Origin: Edaphobacter sp.
GTDB taxonomy: Bacteria > Acidobacteriota > Terriglobia > Terriglobales > Acidobacteriaceae
NCBI GenBank assembly: GCA_025462755.1
Contig: JAOAPF010000463.1
Span: 1-44,157, forward strand
Length of the DNA: 44,157 nt
Direction: 5' to 3'
Shown: positions 7,197 through 16,251 of the stretch, piece by piece
Position numbering within the stretch: the first letter of the stretch is position 1
Layout of the letters: every line of letters begins with the position of its first letter
Notes under the pieces: model-generated
Databases searched by the model: none
Seen by the model: only the letters and a program-made list of their open reading frames with translations
Told to the model about the DNA's origin: nothing
Position numbers and translations under genes: made by a program

Positions 7197-10100
7197 ATGA
7201 ATTGGCTACGTGGTTGTCTGCTGGCCGGGGTCGCGGGGATTTGTCTCGTGAACGCGGCTTGCGCTCTGGACCCCGCCAGGGCAGTGTCGCAGTACGTTCA
7301 CGATAAGTGGGGAGCAAGCCGAGGATTCCTCGGGGGAACGGTCTATGCAATCTGCCAATCGGATGATGGCTACCTCTGGATCGGAACGGAGCGGGGGTTG
7401 GTCCGCTTCGATGGTTTTGCTTTCACCCTGATTCAGCGACCCCTTCCGGACTCTCCTCCCATCGGGGCTGTGCGCGGACTTGTATCAGATGCTGAAGGAA
7501 ACCTCTGGATCCGCCTCGACGGGCCGCATCTGCTCCGTTATCGCCAGGGAAAATTCGAGGATGCCGCTGTTCGTAATGGTCTGGAGGGGGGCGCCTTCAC
7601 CGCGATGTCAATCGATGGTGAAGGTCATCTGCTTCTGTGGGGAATTGAGAGCCGCACAGTCCGTTATCGGAATGGAAAATTCCAGAGTCTTGAAACCTCG
7701 GAAGATATGGACGGTATAGCCATTTCGGTGGCCGAGACACGCGACCACAAGATCTGGTTGGGCACGCGGGACCTGGGGCTATTTCGCATCGAGCAAGGGA
7801 GCTTGTCCAAGGTCTCGAATAGGTTCGGCGACAGAAGTATTAACGCACTGCTCCCGACGAACAATGGAGGTTTGTGGATCGGGACAGACGCCGGAATAGA
7901 ATTCTGGGACGGAAACGCGCTTGTCGACAAAGGACTCCCATCGTTCCTCAATCACCTTCAGATTCTGGCTTTGACGAAAGATTCTGAAGGGAGCGTGTGG
8001 ATTGGAACCAATCACGGTCTCTTCAGGTTGACTCCCGATGGCGCCATTTCGCCCGATCGCGACTCGGATGGAGAGGTGACAACTATTTACCAGGATCGCG
8101 ACGGAGATATCTGGTTTGGAGGCTTGAGGGCGATTGAGAACCTGCGCGATGGAACATTTACAACCTACTCGACGGCCCAGGGTCTCCCTTCAGAAAGCAA
8201 CGGTCCCGTCTACGTCGACCCCGAAGGACGCACCTGGTTCGCGCCTCTCTCCGGAGGCCTTTACTGGCTGAAGGACGGGCACGTAGGCCACATTACCAGT
8301 ACCGGTCTGGATAGCGACGTCGTCTATTCCATCAGCGGCGGCGGCGGTGAAGTCTGGATCGGCAGGCAGCATGGCGGCCTGACCGTGTTGACCAAAAACG
8401 CCGATTCGTTCGCGGTACAGACCTATACGCAGGCAGACGGCCTGGCCCAGAACAGCGTCTATTCGGTTCATCGGAATCGTGATGGAACGGTGTGGGCGGG
8501 AACGGTCAGTGCCGGCGTCAGCAGACTGAGGGGCGGTAAATTCACAAATTATTCAACGGCCAACGGACTCGCATCGAATTCAGTCAACTCGATCGTCGAG
8601 GGCCACGACGGGACCATGTGGCTCGCCACGCCAAGCGGCCTCGCCTCATTCGCCGGTGAACGTTGGACCAATCACTCTGCGTCAAATGGTCTGCCTTCGT
8701 CAGACGTACGCTCAATCTTCGAAGATAAGAAGCAGGTACTCTGGATCGCAACCTCCGGCGGCCCCGCGTACCTTCTATCCGGCCACATCGCAGTGCCGCG
8801 TGCTCTCCCGGAGTCATTGCGCGAGGAGATCTTCGGAATCGCAGAAGACAAGAGAGGTTTTCTGTGGCTCGCTACCTCAGATCATGTGCTCGAGGTGGAT
8901 CGTGATCGACTGCTGACGGGAACGCTCGATAGCTCGAATGTTCAGAGCTACGGAACAGCCGATGGTCTTCAAAGCGTCGAGGGAGTAAGACGCGAGCGCT
9001 CCGTGATAACGGATCCATCCGGCCGGGTCTGGATCTCCCTTAGCCGCGGACTGGCCGTCGCCGATCCCGAACTCATCCTCCGCACCTCTGCACCGGCGAC
9101 GGTTCGAATCGAATCGATCTCGGCAGGAGGAATCCAGGTCAATCTGAATGATTCGCTGAAGTTCTCCCCCGGCAGTCAAAGCATCGACTTCAACTACGCA
9201 AGCACCAGTCTTTCGACGCCGGAAGTCGGCAGGTTTCGCTATAAACTTGATGGCTACGACCAGGACTGGAGCCATGTAGTCACCTCGCGGCAGGCTATCT
9301 ACAGTCATCTGAGCCCAGGTTCCTACCGCCTTCACATCGTCGCCTCCAGCCGCGAAGGTCTGTGGAATGGCCCGGAGACAACCATCCCCTTTGTGATTGA
9401 ACCGGCGTTCTGGCAGACTCGATGGTTTCGAGCTTTGTGCGCGGCATTGTGCGCCCTTCTGCTCGTGGCGCTCTACCGTCTCCGCATGTACCACCTGACG
9501 CGGCAATTAAACCTCCGTTTCCAGGAGCGGCTCGCGGAGCGGACACGCATCGCACAAGAGCTGCACGACACGCTCTTGCAGGGTTTTGTCAGCGCCTCAA
9601 TGCAACTGGATGTGGCAGAGGATCAATTGCCCGACGACTCCCCCGCCAAACCTCTCTTAAGACGCGTATTGCAATTGATGGGGCGGGTCACCGAGGAAGG
9701 GCGAAACGCACTCCGTGGTCTGCGAACCGCGGACACCGATAGCCGCGACCTCGAGTTGGCTTTCTCTCGCATCTGGCAGGAGCTAGCCATAGACGAAAAA
9801 ATTAGTTATCGCGTCATCGTTCACAGCGTAAGGCGTCCTCTGCGACCCGCAATACGCGACGAGGTATACCGCATCGGCCGCGAGGCCGTAGCAAATGCAT
9901 TTTTGCATGCACAAGCGAATACTGTAGAAGTAGAACTAGAATACGCCAGCAGGTATCTTCGAATCATGGTGCGCGACGACGGTTGTGGAATCGACCCTCA
10001 CGTATTGGAGACCGGTCGCAAGGGTCATTGGGGATTACCCGGCATGCGGGAACGCTCCGAACGCATCGGCGCTAATCTAAGACTCCGGAGCCGGATCGGT

Positions 10101-10244
10101 GCCGGTACTGAAGTCGAGCTAACCATTCCCAGTGCCATCGCCTTCGAGAGCCAATCTCCTCGTCCCGTATCTCAGTGGTTTACCTGGTTCAATCGGGAGA
10201 AGTTCGAGCCACAATCCGGCGAAAGGAAACGAGAACGCAAATGA
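7197..10244 (+). CDS. Beta-propeller hybrid-type sensor histidine kinase (Reg_prop / Y_Y_Y / HisKA_3)
   Basis: 1015 residues from ATG 7197; an in-frame TTG at 7167 inside the previous gene is an alternative. A signal peptide (about 1-26, ending CALDPARA) is followed by about 12-14 propeller repeats (DGYLWIGTERGLVRFDG, EGSVWIGTNHGLFRL, DGTVWAGTVSAGVSRLRGG) to about residue 640. Then come a Y_Y_Y domain (about 655-725, FRYKLDGYDQDWSHV), one membrane segment (about 743-762), a HisKA_3 dimerisation domain with the phospho-acceptor His790 in AQELHDTLLQGF, and an HATPase domain (EAVANAFLHAQ, DDGCGIDP, GLPGMRERSERIG). Family knowledge: such kinases sense ligands, often saccharides, in the periplasm and phosphorylate a LuxR-type regulator. 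No receiver domain is fused; the partner regulator overlaps the 3' end by 4 bp (ATGA). Confidence 0.95.
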   Translation: MNWLRGCLLAGVAGICLVNAACALDPARAVSQYVHDKWGASRGFLGGTVYAICQSDDGYLWIGTERGLVRFDGFAFTLIQRPLPDSPPIGAVRGLVSDAEGNLWIRLDGPHLLRYRQGKFEDAAVRNGLEGGAFTAMSIDGEGHLLLWGIESRTVRYRNGKFQSLETSEDMDGIAISVAETRDHKIWLGTRDLGLFRIEQGSLSKVSNRFGDRSINALLPTNNGGLWIGTDAGIEFWDGNALVDKGLPSFLNHLQILALTKDSEGSVWIGTNHGLFRLTPDGAISPDRDSDGEVTTIYQDRDGDIWFGGLRAIENLRDGTFTTYSTAQGLPSESNGPVYVDPEGRTWFAPLSGGLYWLKDGHVGHITSTGLDSDVVYSISGGGGEVWIGRQHGGLTVLTKNADSFAVQTYTQADGLAQNSVYSVHRNRDGTVWAGTVSAGVSRLRGGKFTNYSTANGLASNSVNSIVEGHDGTMWLATPSGLASFAGERWTNHSASNGLPSSDVRSIFEDKKQVLWIATSGGPAYLLSGHIAVPRALPESLREEIFGIAEDKRGFLWLATSDHVLEVDRDRLLTGTLDSSNVQSYGTADGLQSVEGVRRERSVITDPSGRVWISLSRGLAVADPELILRTSAPATVRIESISAGGIQVNLNDSLKFSPGSQSIDFNYASTSLSTPEVGRFRYKLDGYDQDWSHVVTSRQAIYSHLSPGSYRLHIVASSREGLWNGPETTIPFVIEPAFWQTRWFRALCAALCALLLVALYRLRMYHLTRQLNLRFQERLAERTRIAQELHDTLLQGFVSASMQLDVAEDQLPDDSPAKPLLRRVLQLMGRVTEEGRNALRGLRTADTDSRDLELAFSRIWQELAIDEKISYRVIVHSVRRPLRPAIRDEVYRIGREAVANAFLHAQANTVEVELEYASRYLRIMVRDDGCGIDPHVLETGRKGHWGLPGMRERSERIGANLRLRSRIGAGTEVELTIPSAIAFESQSPRPVSQWFTWFNREKFEPQSGERKRERK

Positions 10245-10870
10245 GTAACCCCACGCCAATTCGTGTCTTCAGCATCGACGACCATCCGCTCATGAGGGAA
10301 GGAATCGCAGCCATCATCCGCAATGAACCGGACATGCTCCTGGTCGCCGAAGCGTCCAATGGCCGCGAGGCCATCCAGGGTTTCCGCGAGCATCGCCCAG
10401 ACATCACCCTCATGGACCTCAGGCTGCCCGATATCAGCGGCATCGATGCAATGGTCGCCATCCGCACCGAGTTCCCGGATGCCCGCATTATCCTGCTTAC
10501 CACCTTCGAAGGAGATGTGGAGATCCGTCGCGCACTCCAGGCAGGCGCCGTAGGCTACATGCTTAAGACCATGCCCCGCCGGCAACTTGTAGATATGATC
10601 CGCAAAGTGCATGCGGGAAAGAAGCACATTCCCCCCGAAATCGCGGCCCATCTTGCCGAGCATATGGCTGAAGAATCCCTGAGCAAGCGCGAAGTGGACG
10701 TCTTGCAGAAGATAGCCGGAGGAAATCGAAATAGCGATATAGCGGCGCTCCTCTTCATCTCCGAAGAAACGGTCAAAGGCCACGTCAAGCACATCATGGA
10801 AAAACTCGGAGCCGGCGACCGCACCGAAGCTGTCGCGATCGGAATACGCCGCGGGATAATCCATCTATAG
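10241..10870 (+). CDS. NarL/FixJ-family response regulator
   Basis: 209 residues. The start ATG overlaps the kinase stop (ATGA), so the pair is translationally coupled; the in-frame extension upstream is kinase sequence. The receiver domain (about 1-120) has the acidic pocket in SIDDHP, the phospho-acceptor Asp59 in LMDLRLPD and Lys109 in MLKTMP. The C-terminal LuxR helix-turn-helix (about 142-205) contains LSKREVDVLQKIAGGNRNSD and ISEETVKGHVKHIMEKLG. It should bind DNA as a dimer when phosphorylated by the upstream kinase. The DoxX gene 98 bp downstream is a possible target: its upstream region has an ACTAG/CTAGT inverted pair. Confidence 0.96.
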   Translation: MSNPTPIRVFSIDDHPLMREGIAAIIRNEPDMLLVAEASNGREAIQGFREHRPDITLMDLRLPDISGIDAMVAIRTEFPDARIILLTTFEGDVEIRRALQAGAVGYMLKTMPRRQLVDMIRKVHAGKKHIPPEIAAHLAEHMAEESLSKREVDVLQKIAGGNRNSDIAALLFISEETVKGHVKHIMEKLGAGDRTEAVAIGIRRGIIHL

Positions 10871-10968
10871 GTTGCCTCTCGCAAAACATAGTTTTGAAAG
10901 CGAACGGAGAAAAACCACTAGATTTAGGGGTCCATTCCCATCCGGAAAAGCCTAGTCTCTGAAAACTG

Positions 10969-11418
10969 GTGCGCATTCCGTGCCCGAGGAGGCTCTCGCT
11001 GCAAAAGCTCTTCTCAACATTTCCGGAAGGATGGCCCGGCCTTGGTCTTGTGGTTCTCCGTCTGACAGTTGCCCTCAGCGCGATCGTTCAGGGTATAGGC
11101 ACGTTCATGGAGTCACCTGCTCAGATACTCAGCTGGACCATTGGATCGCTGGAAGCGCTTGTCGGCGCGTCCCTTCTGATTGGCTTCCTGACTCCAATTG
11201 CCGGCGCGTCCGCATCACTCGTCAACCTGGCAATCGGCGTCTCATGGTTCATGACACCCGGCGAGCGCGCACATGACAGGGCCGTCGCCGACTTCTATTT
11301 GGTCGTGATATCCATCGCCATCACCGTCCTTGGCCCAGGCGCATTCTCTCTGGATGCCCGTCTGTTCGGGCGCCGCGAAATCATCATTCCTGAAGCCTCC
11401 CGGCGACCACTTCCCTGA
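10969..11418 (+). CDS. DoxX-family membrane protein
   Basis: 149 residues from a GTG start. Four hydrophobic segments are visible at about residues 24-45, 52-72, 77-95 and 108-125, with the DoxX-like features LGLVVLRLTVALSAIVQGIGTF and SLLIGFLTPIAGASASLVNLAIG. DoxX/SURF4-like proteins sit in the inner membrane; roles in redox or sulfur chemistry are proposed for some members, but this one has no specific assignment. It follows the two-component pair in the same direction after 98 bp that contain the palindrome CAAAAC-ATA-GTTTTG (10882-10896) and a wider inverted pair ACTAG (10917-10921) / CTAGT (10952-10956). Confidence 0.8.
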   Translation: MRIPCPRRLSLQKLFSTFPEGWPGLGLVVLRLTVALSAIVQGIGTFMESPAQILSWTIGSLEALVGASLLIGFLTPIAGASASLVNLAIGVSWFMTPGERAHDRAVADFYLVVISIAITVLGPGAFSLDARLFGRREIIIPEASRRPLP

Positions 11419-11825
11419 CGCACAGAATGCGCTACCCAATGATATTGAAACCGGCAATAGTAGTAACGGTTGGCCGCAGTAACGGTTCGGTGCGTATCTC
11501 GGCCCCGTGCAGAGCTTTACGATCCACACTTCCCCGTACGTCGGCGGCAAAGCTGACCGAGGAAACCGACGGCAAAGTTCCGCGCCTTTATCAGGCACTC
11601 CTACAGGACCCTCCGCAACCGTCTTCCGACCGAGACAAATTCGTCCTGGGCCACGAGGCCTTAGTCCTGAATTTTCCACACCGCTGGTCACTTGGTAAAA
11701 AAATCAGCCCATTGGGCGTCACGAGCCGTCATCTCTGCATCACATGAGACATCTAGAGGTTGATGCTGTCGTATTTTCACTGCGCTTCACGGAGCAGTTT
11801 TCTGCCAAGTTTACTAAGTGAGAAT
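11419..11825. other. Intergenic region, no gene seen
   Basis: About 400 bp between the DoxX gene and the methyltransferase. Open frames on both strands here (for example 11427-11747 plus) lack a good ribosome-binding site and have no protein-like pattern. If the methyltransferase starts at the ATG at 11763 instead of 11826, the gap shortens by 63 bp. Confidence 0.5.
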
Positions 11826-12497
11826 ATGACAATGTCGATCCGCGGTTTAGCCAAAAAAGCTCTGAAAATTGACTCATGGAACTCGGACGACGACCAGGCT
11901 CGCCTGGTCGCCGATGCTCAGGTTGTCTTCGACGTAGGCGCCAATGTCGGCCAGTCCGCGAAGACCTACCGCCGTCTCTACCCGCACGCTGAGATCTGGT
12001 CCTTCGAGCCATTTCCCGTTACTTACGAACATCTTTGTCGCTCCCTGGCAGACGACAGGTTCCATCCCGTCTCCTTGGCTCTTTCCGACCGGATTTCGAA
12101 AGCCAAACTCAACATCGGGTCGGTAAGCATCACCAATTCTCTTCTCCGCAGAGAGACGGATACCGGCCAGGCGGTCGAGGTTCAGACAGACACGCTCGAC
12201 CATTTCTGCAACGAGCACGGTATCTCCAATATCGACATCTTGAAAGTTGATGTCGAAGGTGCTGAGGACCGCGTCTTCAGGGGCGCAAATGAGATGCTCT
12301 CTCGCCGCGCCATTCGCTCTGTCTTCGTCGAGGTATATTTTCGTCCCGTGTATGACGGTATGCCGATGTTCTGGGATTTGAACGCTCACCTGAACAACTT
12401 CGGGTTTGGACTCTGTGGGCTATATTCTCTGAGTTCTTCTCACGACGGCCTTCTGAGCTTTGGCAACGCACTCTACCTGCAGCGATCTAACTCTTGA
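11826..12497 (+). CDS. FkbM-family SAM-dependent methyltransferase
   Basis: 223 residues from the ATG at 11826; longer in-frame starts at 11763 (ATG) or 11760 (TTG) add a Ser/Leu/Cys-rich segment unlike the family, and their AGAGG sequence sits too close to the start. The SAM-binding motif VVFDVGANVGQSAKTYRRLY (about residues 32-51) is followed by WSFEPFP and, further on, DILKVDVEGAEDRVF, the signature of FkbM methyltransferases. These enzymes O-methylate sugars or other hydroxyls in polysaccharides and natural products; the substrate cannot be read from the sequence. It stands alone, converging on the dehydrogenase gene, with no glycosyltransferase next to it. Confidence 0.88.
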   Translation: MTMSIRGLAKKALKIDSWNSDDDQARLVADAQVVFDVGANVGQSAKTYRRLYPHAEIWSFEPFPVTYEHLCRSLADDRFHPVSLALSDRISKAKLNIGSVSITNSLLRRETDTGQAVEVQTDTLDHFCNEHGISNIDILKVDVEGAEDRVFRGANEMLSRRAIRSVFVEVYFRPVYDGMPMFWDLNAHLNNFGFGLCGLYSLSSSHDGLLSFGNALYLQRSNS

Positions 12498-12526
12498 CCC
12501 CGTGCAGCCCATGACACCTCGCGGCC

Positions 12527-13639
12527 TCACGCAAGTACCTGCACCGGCGCGAGCGCATTGGCAACAGCTTTGCCAGCGGTGGAGGTATCAGCTGTGCCGC
12601 CCACGTCGCGCGTGCAGAGGGATTTGTCGACCAGCGTAGTCTCAATCGCTTTCAGGACGGCTGCGCCCGCTTCGACCTCGCCCAGATGATCGAGCATCAT
12701 CGCCGCTGACCAGATCTGACCGATCGGATTTGCGATGCCTTTCCCCGCGATGTCTGGAGCGGACCCATGTACAGGTTCAAAGAGGGAAGGGAAGCGCCTT
12801 TCCGGATTGATGTTGCCCGATGGAGCGATCCCAATCGTTCCCGTGCAGGCTGGCCCAAGGTCGGAGAGAATGTCGCCAAAGAGGTTTGAGGCGACAACGA
12901 CGTCGAAGTGGTCAGGCTTCAGGACAAAGTGCGCAGTGAGGATATCGATGTGGAACTTGTCCCACGTGATGTCCGGGAAGGCCTTGGACATCTCCACCAC
13001 ACGTTCGTCCCAATAGGGCATCGTGATCGAAATCCCGTTAGATTTGGTGGCGGAGGTAAGGTGTTTTCTCTCCCGCCGCTGCGCAAGATTGAAGGCGAAT
13101 CTCAGAATGCGGTCAACGCCCGTACGCGTCATCACGGTCTCCTGGACCACAACTTCGCGCTCAGTTCCAGGAAAAATTTTGCCGCCAATCGACGAATACT
13201 CGCCTTCAGTATTCTCGCGGACCACGAAAAAGTCGATATCCCCAGGCTTGCGGCCCGCCAGCGGGCAAGGTACCCCGGGCATCAGCCGAACTGGACGCAG
13301 GTTCACGTACTGATCAAACTCCCGGCGAAACAGGATTAACGATCCCCAGAGTGAGATGTGGTCAGGAACCTTTTCCGGCCAGCCTACCGCTCCGAAAAAG
13401 ATAGCGTCGTGTCGGCCAATCCGTTCCTTCCAATCGTCCGGCACCATCTTGTTGTGCTTCAGGTAATAGTCGCAGGAGGCGAAGTCGAACTCATCGAGCT
13501 GCAGCTTGAAGCCAAACTGCTTAGCCGCGGCCTCGAGAACCCGCACGCCTTCGGGGACAACTTCTCTGCCGATTCCATCGCCCGGAATTACAGCAATTTT
13601 ATAAGTCCGATTAGAATCACTCTCACTGGCATAGGGCAT
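12527..13639 (-). CDS. dmlA: D-malate/tartrate dehydrogenase (decarboxylating)
   Basis: 370 residues from the ATG at 13639 (a TTG six bases upstream is also possible; AAAGG precedes both). It belongs to the isocitrate/isopropylmalate dehydrogenase family: IAVIPGDGIGREVVPEGVRV at the N-terminus, RENTEGEYSS in the substrate loop, the TSATKSNG segment, and NLFGDILSDLGPACTGTIGI at the metal and NAD site. The blocks RENTEGEYSSIGG, TSATKSNG and MPYWDERV agree closely with DmlA/TtuC (tartrate or D-malate dehydrogenase), which oxidises and decarboxylates D-malate, and tartrate in some members, using NAD and Mn2+. It lies 27 bp downstream of an ACS-family transporter, a typical uptake-plus-oxidation pair. 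D-malate versus tartrate preference cannot be told from sequence. Confidence 0.9.
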   Translation of the reverse strand: MPYASESDSNRTYKIAVIPGDGIGREVVPEGVRVLEAAAKQFGFKLQLDEFDFASCDYYLKHNKMVPDDWKERIGRHDAIFFGAVGWPEKVPDHISLWGSLILFRREFDQYVNLRPVRLMPGVPCPLAGRKPGDIDFFVVRENTEGEYSSIGGKIFPGTEREVVVQETVMTRTGVDRILRFAFNLAQRRERKHLTSATKSNGISITMPYWDERVVEMSKAFPDITWDKFHIDILTAHFVLKPDHFDVVVASNLFGDILSDLGPACTGTIGIAPSGNINPERRFPSLFEPVHGSAPDIAGKGIANPIGQIWSAAMMLDHLGEVEAGAAVLKAIETTLVDKSLCTRDVGGTADTSTAGKAVANALAPVQVLA

Positions 13640-13666
13640 TGTCAAAGCGCCTTTCTTGTTTGAAGT

Positions 13667-14974
13667 TTACTCAACATCGCCTCGCGCAACCACGAGACGC
13701 ATAATGATGATCGTGATAGCCGACACGATTAGCGTACCGCCGACCAGGTAGAGTCCGCGAGTGTAGTTTCCGCTGGTCCCCTGAGTCGAGCCAATCATAT
13801 AAGGTCCAGCGAAGCCGCCCAGGGTTCCCAACGAATTGATCAGTCCAATAGAAGCGGCCGCGGCAGTCCCGGCGAAAAAAGTGGTCGGCAGGCACCACAG
13901 CGGCGGTTTGGCCGCGCTGACGCCGAAAGCGGTAAGCGAAAGTCCGGCGATTGCCAGAAAGGCAGACGACCCAGCCTGGGCGGCCAAAGCCATCCCGACA
14001 GCGCCGATCAGACACGCAATCGCAGCATGCCAATAACGCTCTCCCGTGCGGTCGGAGTTGCGCGACCACAGCACCATACCGACAACGGCAATAAGGTTCG
14101 GTATGGCCACAAGGAGACCCACATTGAAGACCGAGAACCCAAGCCCCTTCACGATCATCGGAGCCCAAAACCCTATCGTATACAGCCCCGCAGAGGTGCC
14201 GAAGTAGGCGAGCGAAAGCGCCAGAACCTTCCAGTCCGCCAAAGCACGCCAGGCGCTATGTCTGCGTGGATCTTTGATTCCAGCCTGCTCCTGCTCGATC
14301 GCAGACGAGAGCCAGTCGCGTTCGTCCGCAGTGAGCCAACTCGCAACGGCGGGACGGTCGGTAAGAAACCGAAAGGTAATAAAGCCCAGCACCAATGCCG
14401 GGATTCCCTCGAGGAGGAATAGCCACTGCCACCCGCGCAACCCGAGCAGGCCATTGAGCTCCATCAAAGCGCCTGAGACAGGCGAGCCAATGAATCCCGC
14501 AGCCGGAGCCGCAGCCATAAACATCGCGGTTACCCCAGACCGGTGATTCGAAGGAAACCAGTAGCTGAGATAAAGAATAATCCCCGGAAAAAATCCGGCC
14601 TCAGCAAGCCCAAGCAGAAATCTCAGAACATAAAAACTTATCGGGCCGCGAGTAAATGCCATCGCGACCGACACAAGCCCCCATGTGATCATCACCCGGC
14701 CGATCCAGAAACGCGCTCCCACTTTGTGCAGGATGACCGTGGACGGCACTTCGAAAAGAAAGTAGCCAACAAAGAAGATGCCCGAACCAAGTCCGAACAT
14801 CTGCGGCGTCAGGCCGACATCCTTGTTCATCGTCAGTGCGGCGAACCCTACGTTGATCCGATCGAGAAAGGCAACGAAATAAAGCAGCATCAGAAACGGA
14901 ATGAGTCGCCAGGTGACCTTGCGAATCGCACGTTCTTCGAGGACGCTGGAAGCAGTCGTTGCCGTGTCGCTCAT
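13667..14974 (-). CDS. MFS transporter, anion:cation symporter (ACS) family
   Basis: 435 residues with an AAGGGAG ribosome-binding site 3 nt before the ATG. Twelve membrane segments are apparent. The first contains LMLLYFVAFLDRINVGFAAL, the ACS-family (phthalate/tartrate/hexuronate permease) signature, and helix 4-5 has FLLGLAEAGFFPGIILYLSY. ACS transporters import organic acids with protons. Its direct linkage to a D-malate/tartrate dehydrogenase suggests that it imports that substrate, as TtuB does for tartrate. The nucleoside hydrolase gene upstream is in the same direction (84 bp gap) and may share the transcript. Confidence 0.93.
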   Translation of the reverse strand: MSDTATTASSVLEERAIRKVTWRLIPFLMLLYFVAFLDRINVGFAALTMNKDVGLTPQMFGLGSGIFFVGYFLFEVPSTVILHKVGARFWIGRVMITWGLVSVAMAFTRGPISFYVLRFLLGLAEAGFFPGIILYLSYWFPSNHRSGVTAMFMAAAPAAGFIGSPVSGALMELNGLLGLRGWQWLFLLEGIPALVLGFITFRFLTDRPAVASWLTADERDWLSSAIEQEQAGIKDPRRHSAWRALADWKVLALSLAYFGTSAGLYTIGFWAPMIVKGLGFSVFNVGLLVAIPNLIAVVGMVLWSRNSDRTGERYWHAAIACLIGAVGMALAAQAGSSAFLAIAGLSLTAFGVSAAKPPLWCLPTTFFAGTAAAASIGLINSLGTLGGFAGPYMIGSTQGTSGNYTRGLYLVGGTLIVSAITIIIMRLVVARGDVE

Positions 14975-15058
14975 ACTCTCCCTTGATGGTAAACGGAGCT
15001 TAGAACTCCGAGCATACTAGCTCCGAACCCGATAGCTCTCGGCAAGCAAGCGTCCACC

Positions 15059-15994
15059 CTAAGACGACCGCGGCATAAAGACATCAAAGAACTCGGCTGC
15101 CGTCGAATGCAGACAGACATTCGCATTCGCAGCCCCATCTACCTTCCTCGTAAATCCCTTGTCATCCACCTCGATCCGCATCGGTGTAGTAGGACAAACC
15201 TCCGGCTTCACCGCATACGCTGCCGCAACCGCATCGAACAACGTCGGCGACTTACGATTCCCCGCCGCGCTCCACTCCGCCGTCAACTCCTGCAGTGCCT
15301 TGGTCATTCCTGTCTGCTTTCCAAACAACTGCCCCTGCCGCGTCAGATCGAGCTGGATCTGCGTCGAATCGAGCGGCATCATATATAGCGGCACCCCCGA
15401 TGCAAACAGCGCCTTCGCCGCCGCAACATCGTTCACGATGTTCCACTCCGCATCAGGCTGCTCTTTCGCTCCATAACCATGCGCAACTGATCCACCCATG
15501 ATGACGACCCGCTTCAGCTTGCCAAAAGTCTTCGGATCCTTCGCGATCAACGCCCCCACATTCGTCAGCGGAGCCACCGCCACCAGTGTGATCTGCCCCG
15601 GATCTCTGCGAATCGTATTCAGCATGAACTCGATCGCATCCGGATAGCTCCGATCGGGTGAGCCCTCCGCCCACTTGCTCTGCGAAAAATGCGTCTTCCC
15701 CGCGGTCTTCGGCCCCTCGTACACCGGAACATCCCTGCGGCCAGCCGAATCCAGGAACCGCGTCGCAAGCCGAGCCCGCAGATGGGTGTCTTCAAAAGCA
15801 GTCGTCACGCCGACCACCTGCACCTCGGGACTCCTCAGCAAAAACCCAAGAGCATACGCATCATCGATATCATCGCCAATATCCGTATCGAAGATAACCT
15901 TCGCAGCCGCGGCCTGCGGCGTCGCAGAATGAGTTCTGCCAACCAGCAGCAGAAGACACATCAACAAAGCGAGCGTCTTAATCATGGTCCCCAT
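15059..15994 (-). CDS. Exported nucleoside hydrolase-like protein
   Basis: 311 residues from ATG 15994 (ATG 15985 also possible); the longer open frame to 16216 is not protein-like. A signal peptide (about 4-24, LALLMCLLLLVGRTHSA) is followed by the family hallmark KVIFDTDIGDDIDDAYALGF, which binds Ca2+ and ribose, and by LVAVAPLTNVGALI, VVIMGGS and EWNIVNDVAAA. Members hydrolyse the N-glycosidic bond of nucleosides to base and ribose. In the C-terminal motif, where classical enzymes have His-Asp-Pro, this protein has LFDAVAAAY, so the catalytic His is Phe; activity or specificity may differ. Export to the periplasm points to scavenging. It could be the first gene of a unit with the transporter and dehydrogenase downstream. 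Confidence 0.85.
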   Translation of the reverse strand: MGTMIKTLALLMCLLLLVGRTHSATPQAAAAKVIFDTDIGDDIDDAYALGFLLRSPEVQVVGVTTAFEDTHLRARLATRFLDSAGRRDVPVYEGPKTAGKTHFSQSKWAEGSPDRSYPDAIEFMLNTIRRDPGQITLVAVAPLTNVGALIAKDPKTFGKLKRVVIMGGSVAHGYGAKEQPDAEWNIVNDVAAAKALFASGVPLYMMPLDSTQIQLDLTRQGQLFGKQTGMTKALQELTAEWSAAGNRKSPTLFDAVAAAYAVKPEVCPTTPMRIEVDDKGFTRKVDGAANANVCLHSTAAEFFDVFMPRSS

Positions 15995-16072
15995 GCTACA
16001 AGACTGGCTGCACCCCCAGCCCGACATACACGGCAAAGGCAGCTCCCTTTTGGCCCTGAGAACTGCCCTGCC

Positions 16073-16098
16073 GTAACCTGGAGAACCGACGCGTCTAT
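16073..16098 (+). promoter_or_regulatory. Candidate ECF-type promoter of the small acidic protein
   Basis: GTAACC (16073-16078) and CGTCTAT (16092-16098) are 13 bp apart, resembling ECF sigma promoters (an AAC-containing -35 and a CGT -10). The arrangement, including the CC before GTAACC and the G before CGT, recurs with one extra base upstream of the second ECF sigma gene at 29779-29805. The leader to the ATG at 16252 would be about 150 nt. Inference. Confidence 0.3.
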
Positions 16099-16251
16099 CA
16101 AAATAGATGATGCATTGCCTCGTCCGGGATGCCTGGTACTCATCGGCGCCCGGACGCACCGGACACGCGTGGATTTCCAACATTCCAGGTTTTCTTAGCA
16201 TCCTACTTCCAGGCAAAACCAGTCCTCCAGTCAGAACCAGGAGAGTGCATC

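Noticed and set aside
10172-10864. 230-codon frame antisense to the response regulator
   Set aside because: Receiver and LuxR motifs are clear on the plus strand; the antisense product has no motif.
11427-11747. 106-codon plus-strand frame after the DoxX gene
   Set aside because: No ribosome-binding site and no recognisable fold; treated as non-coding.
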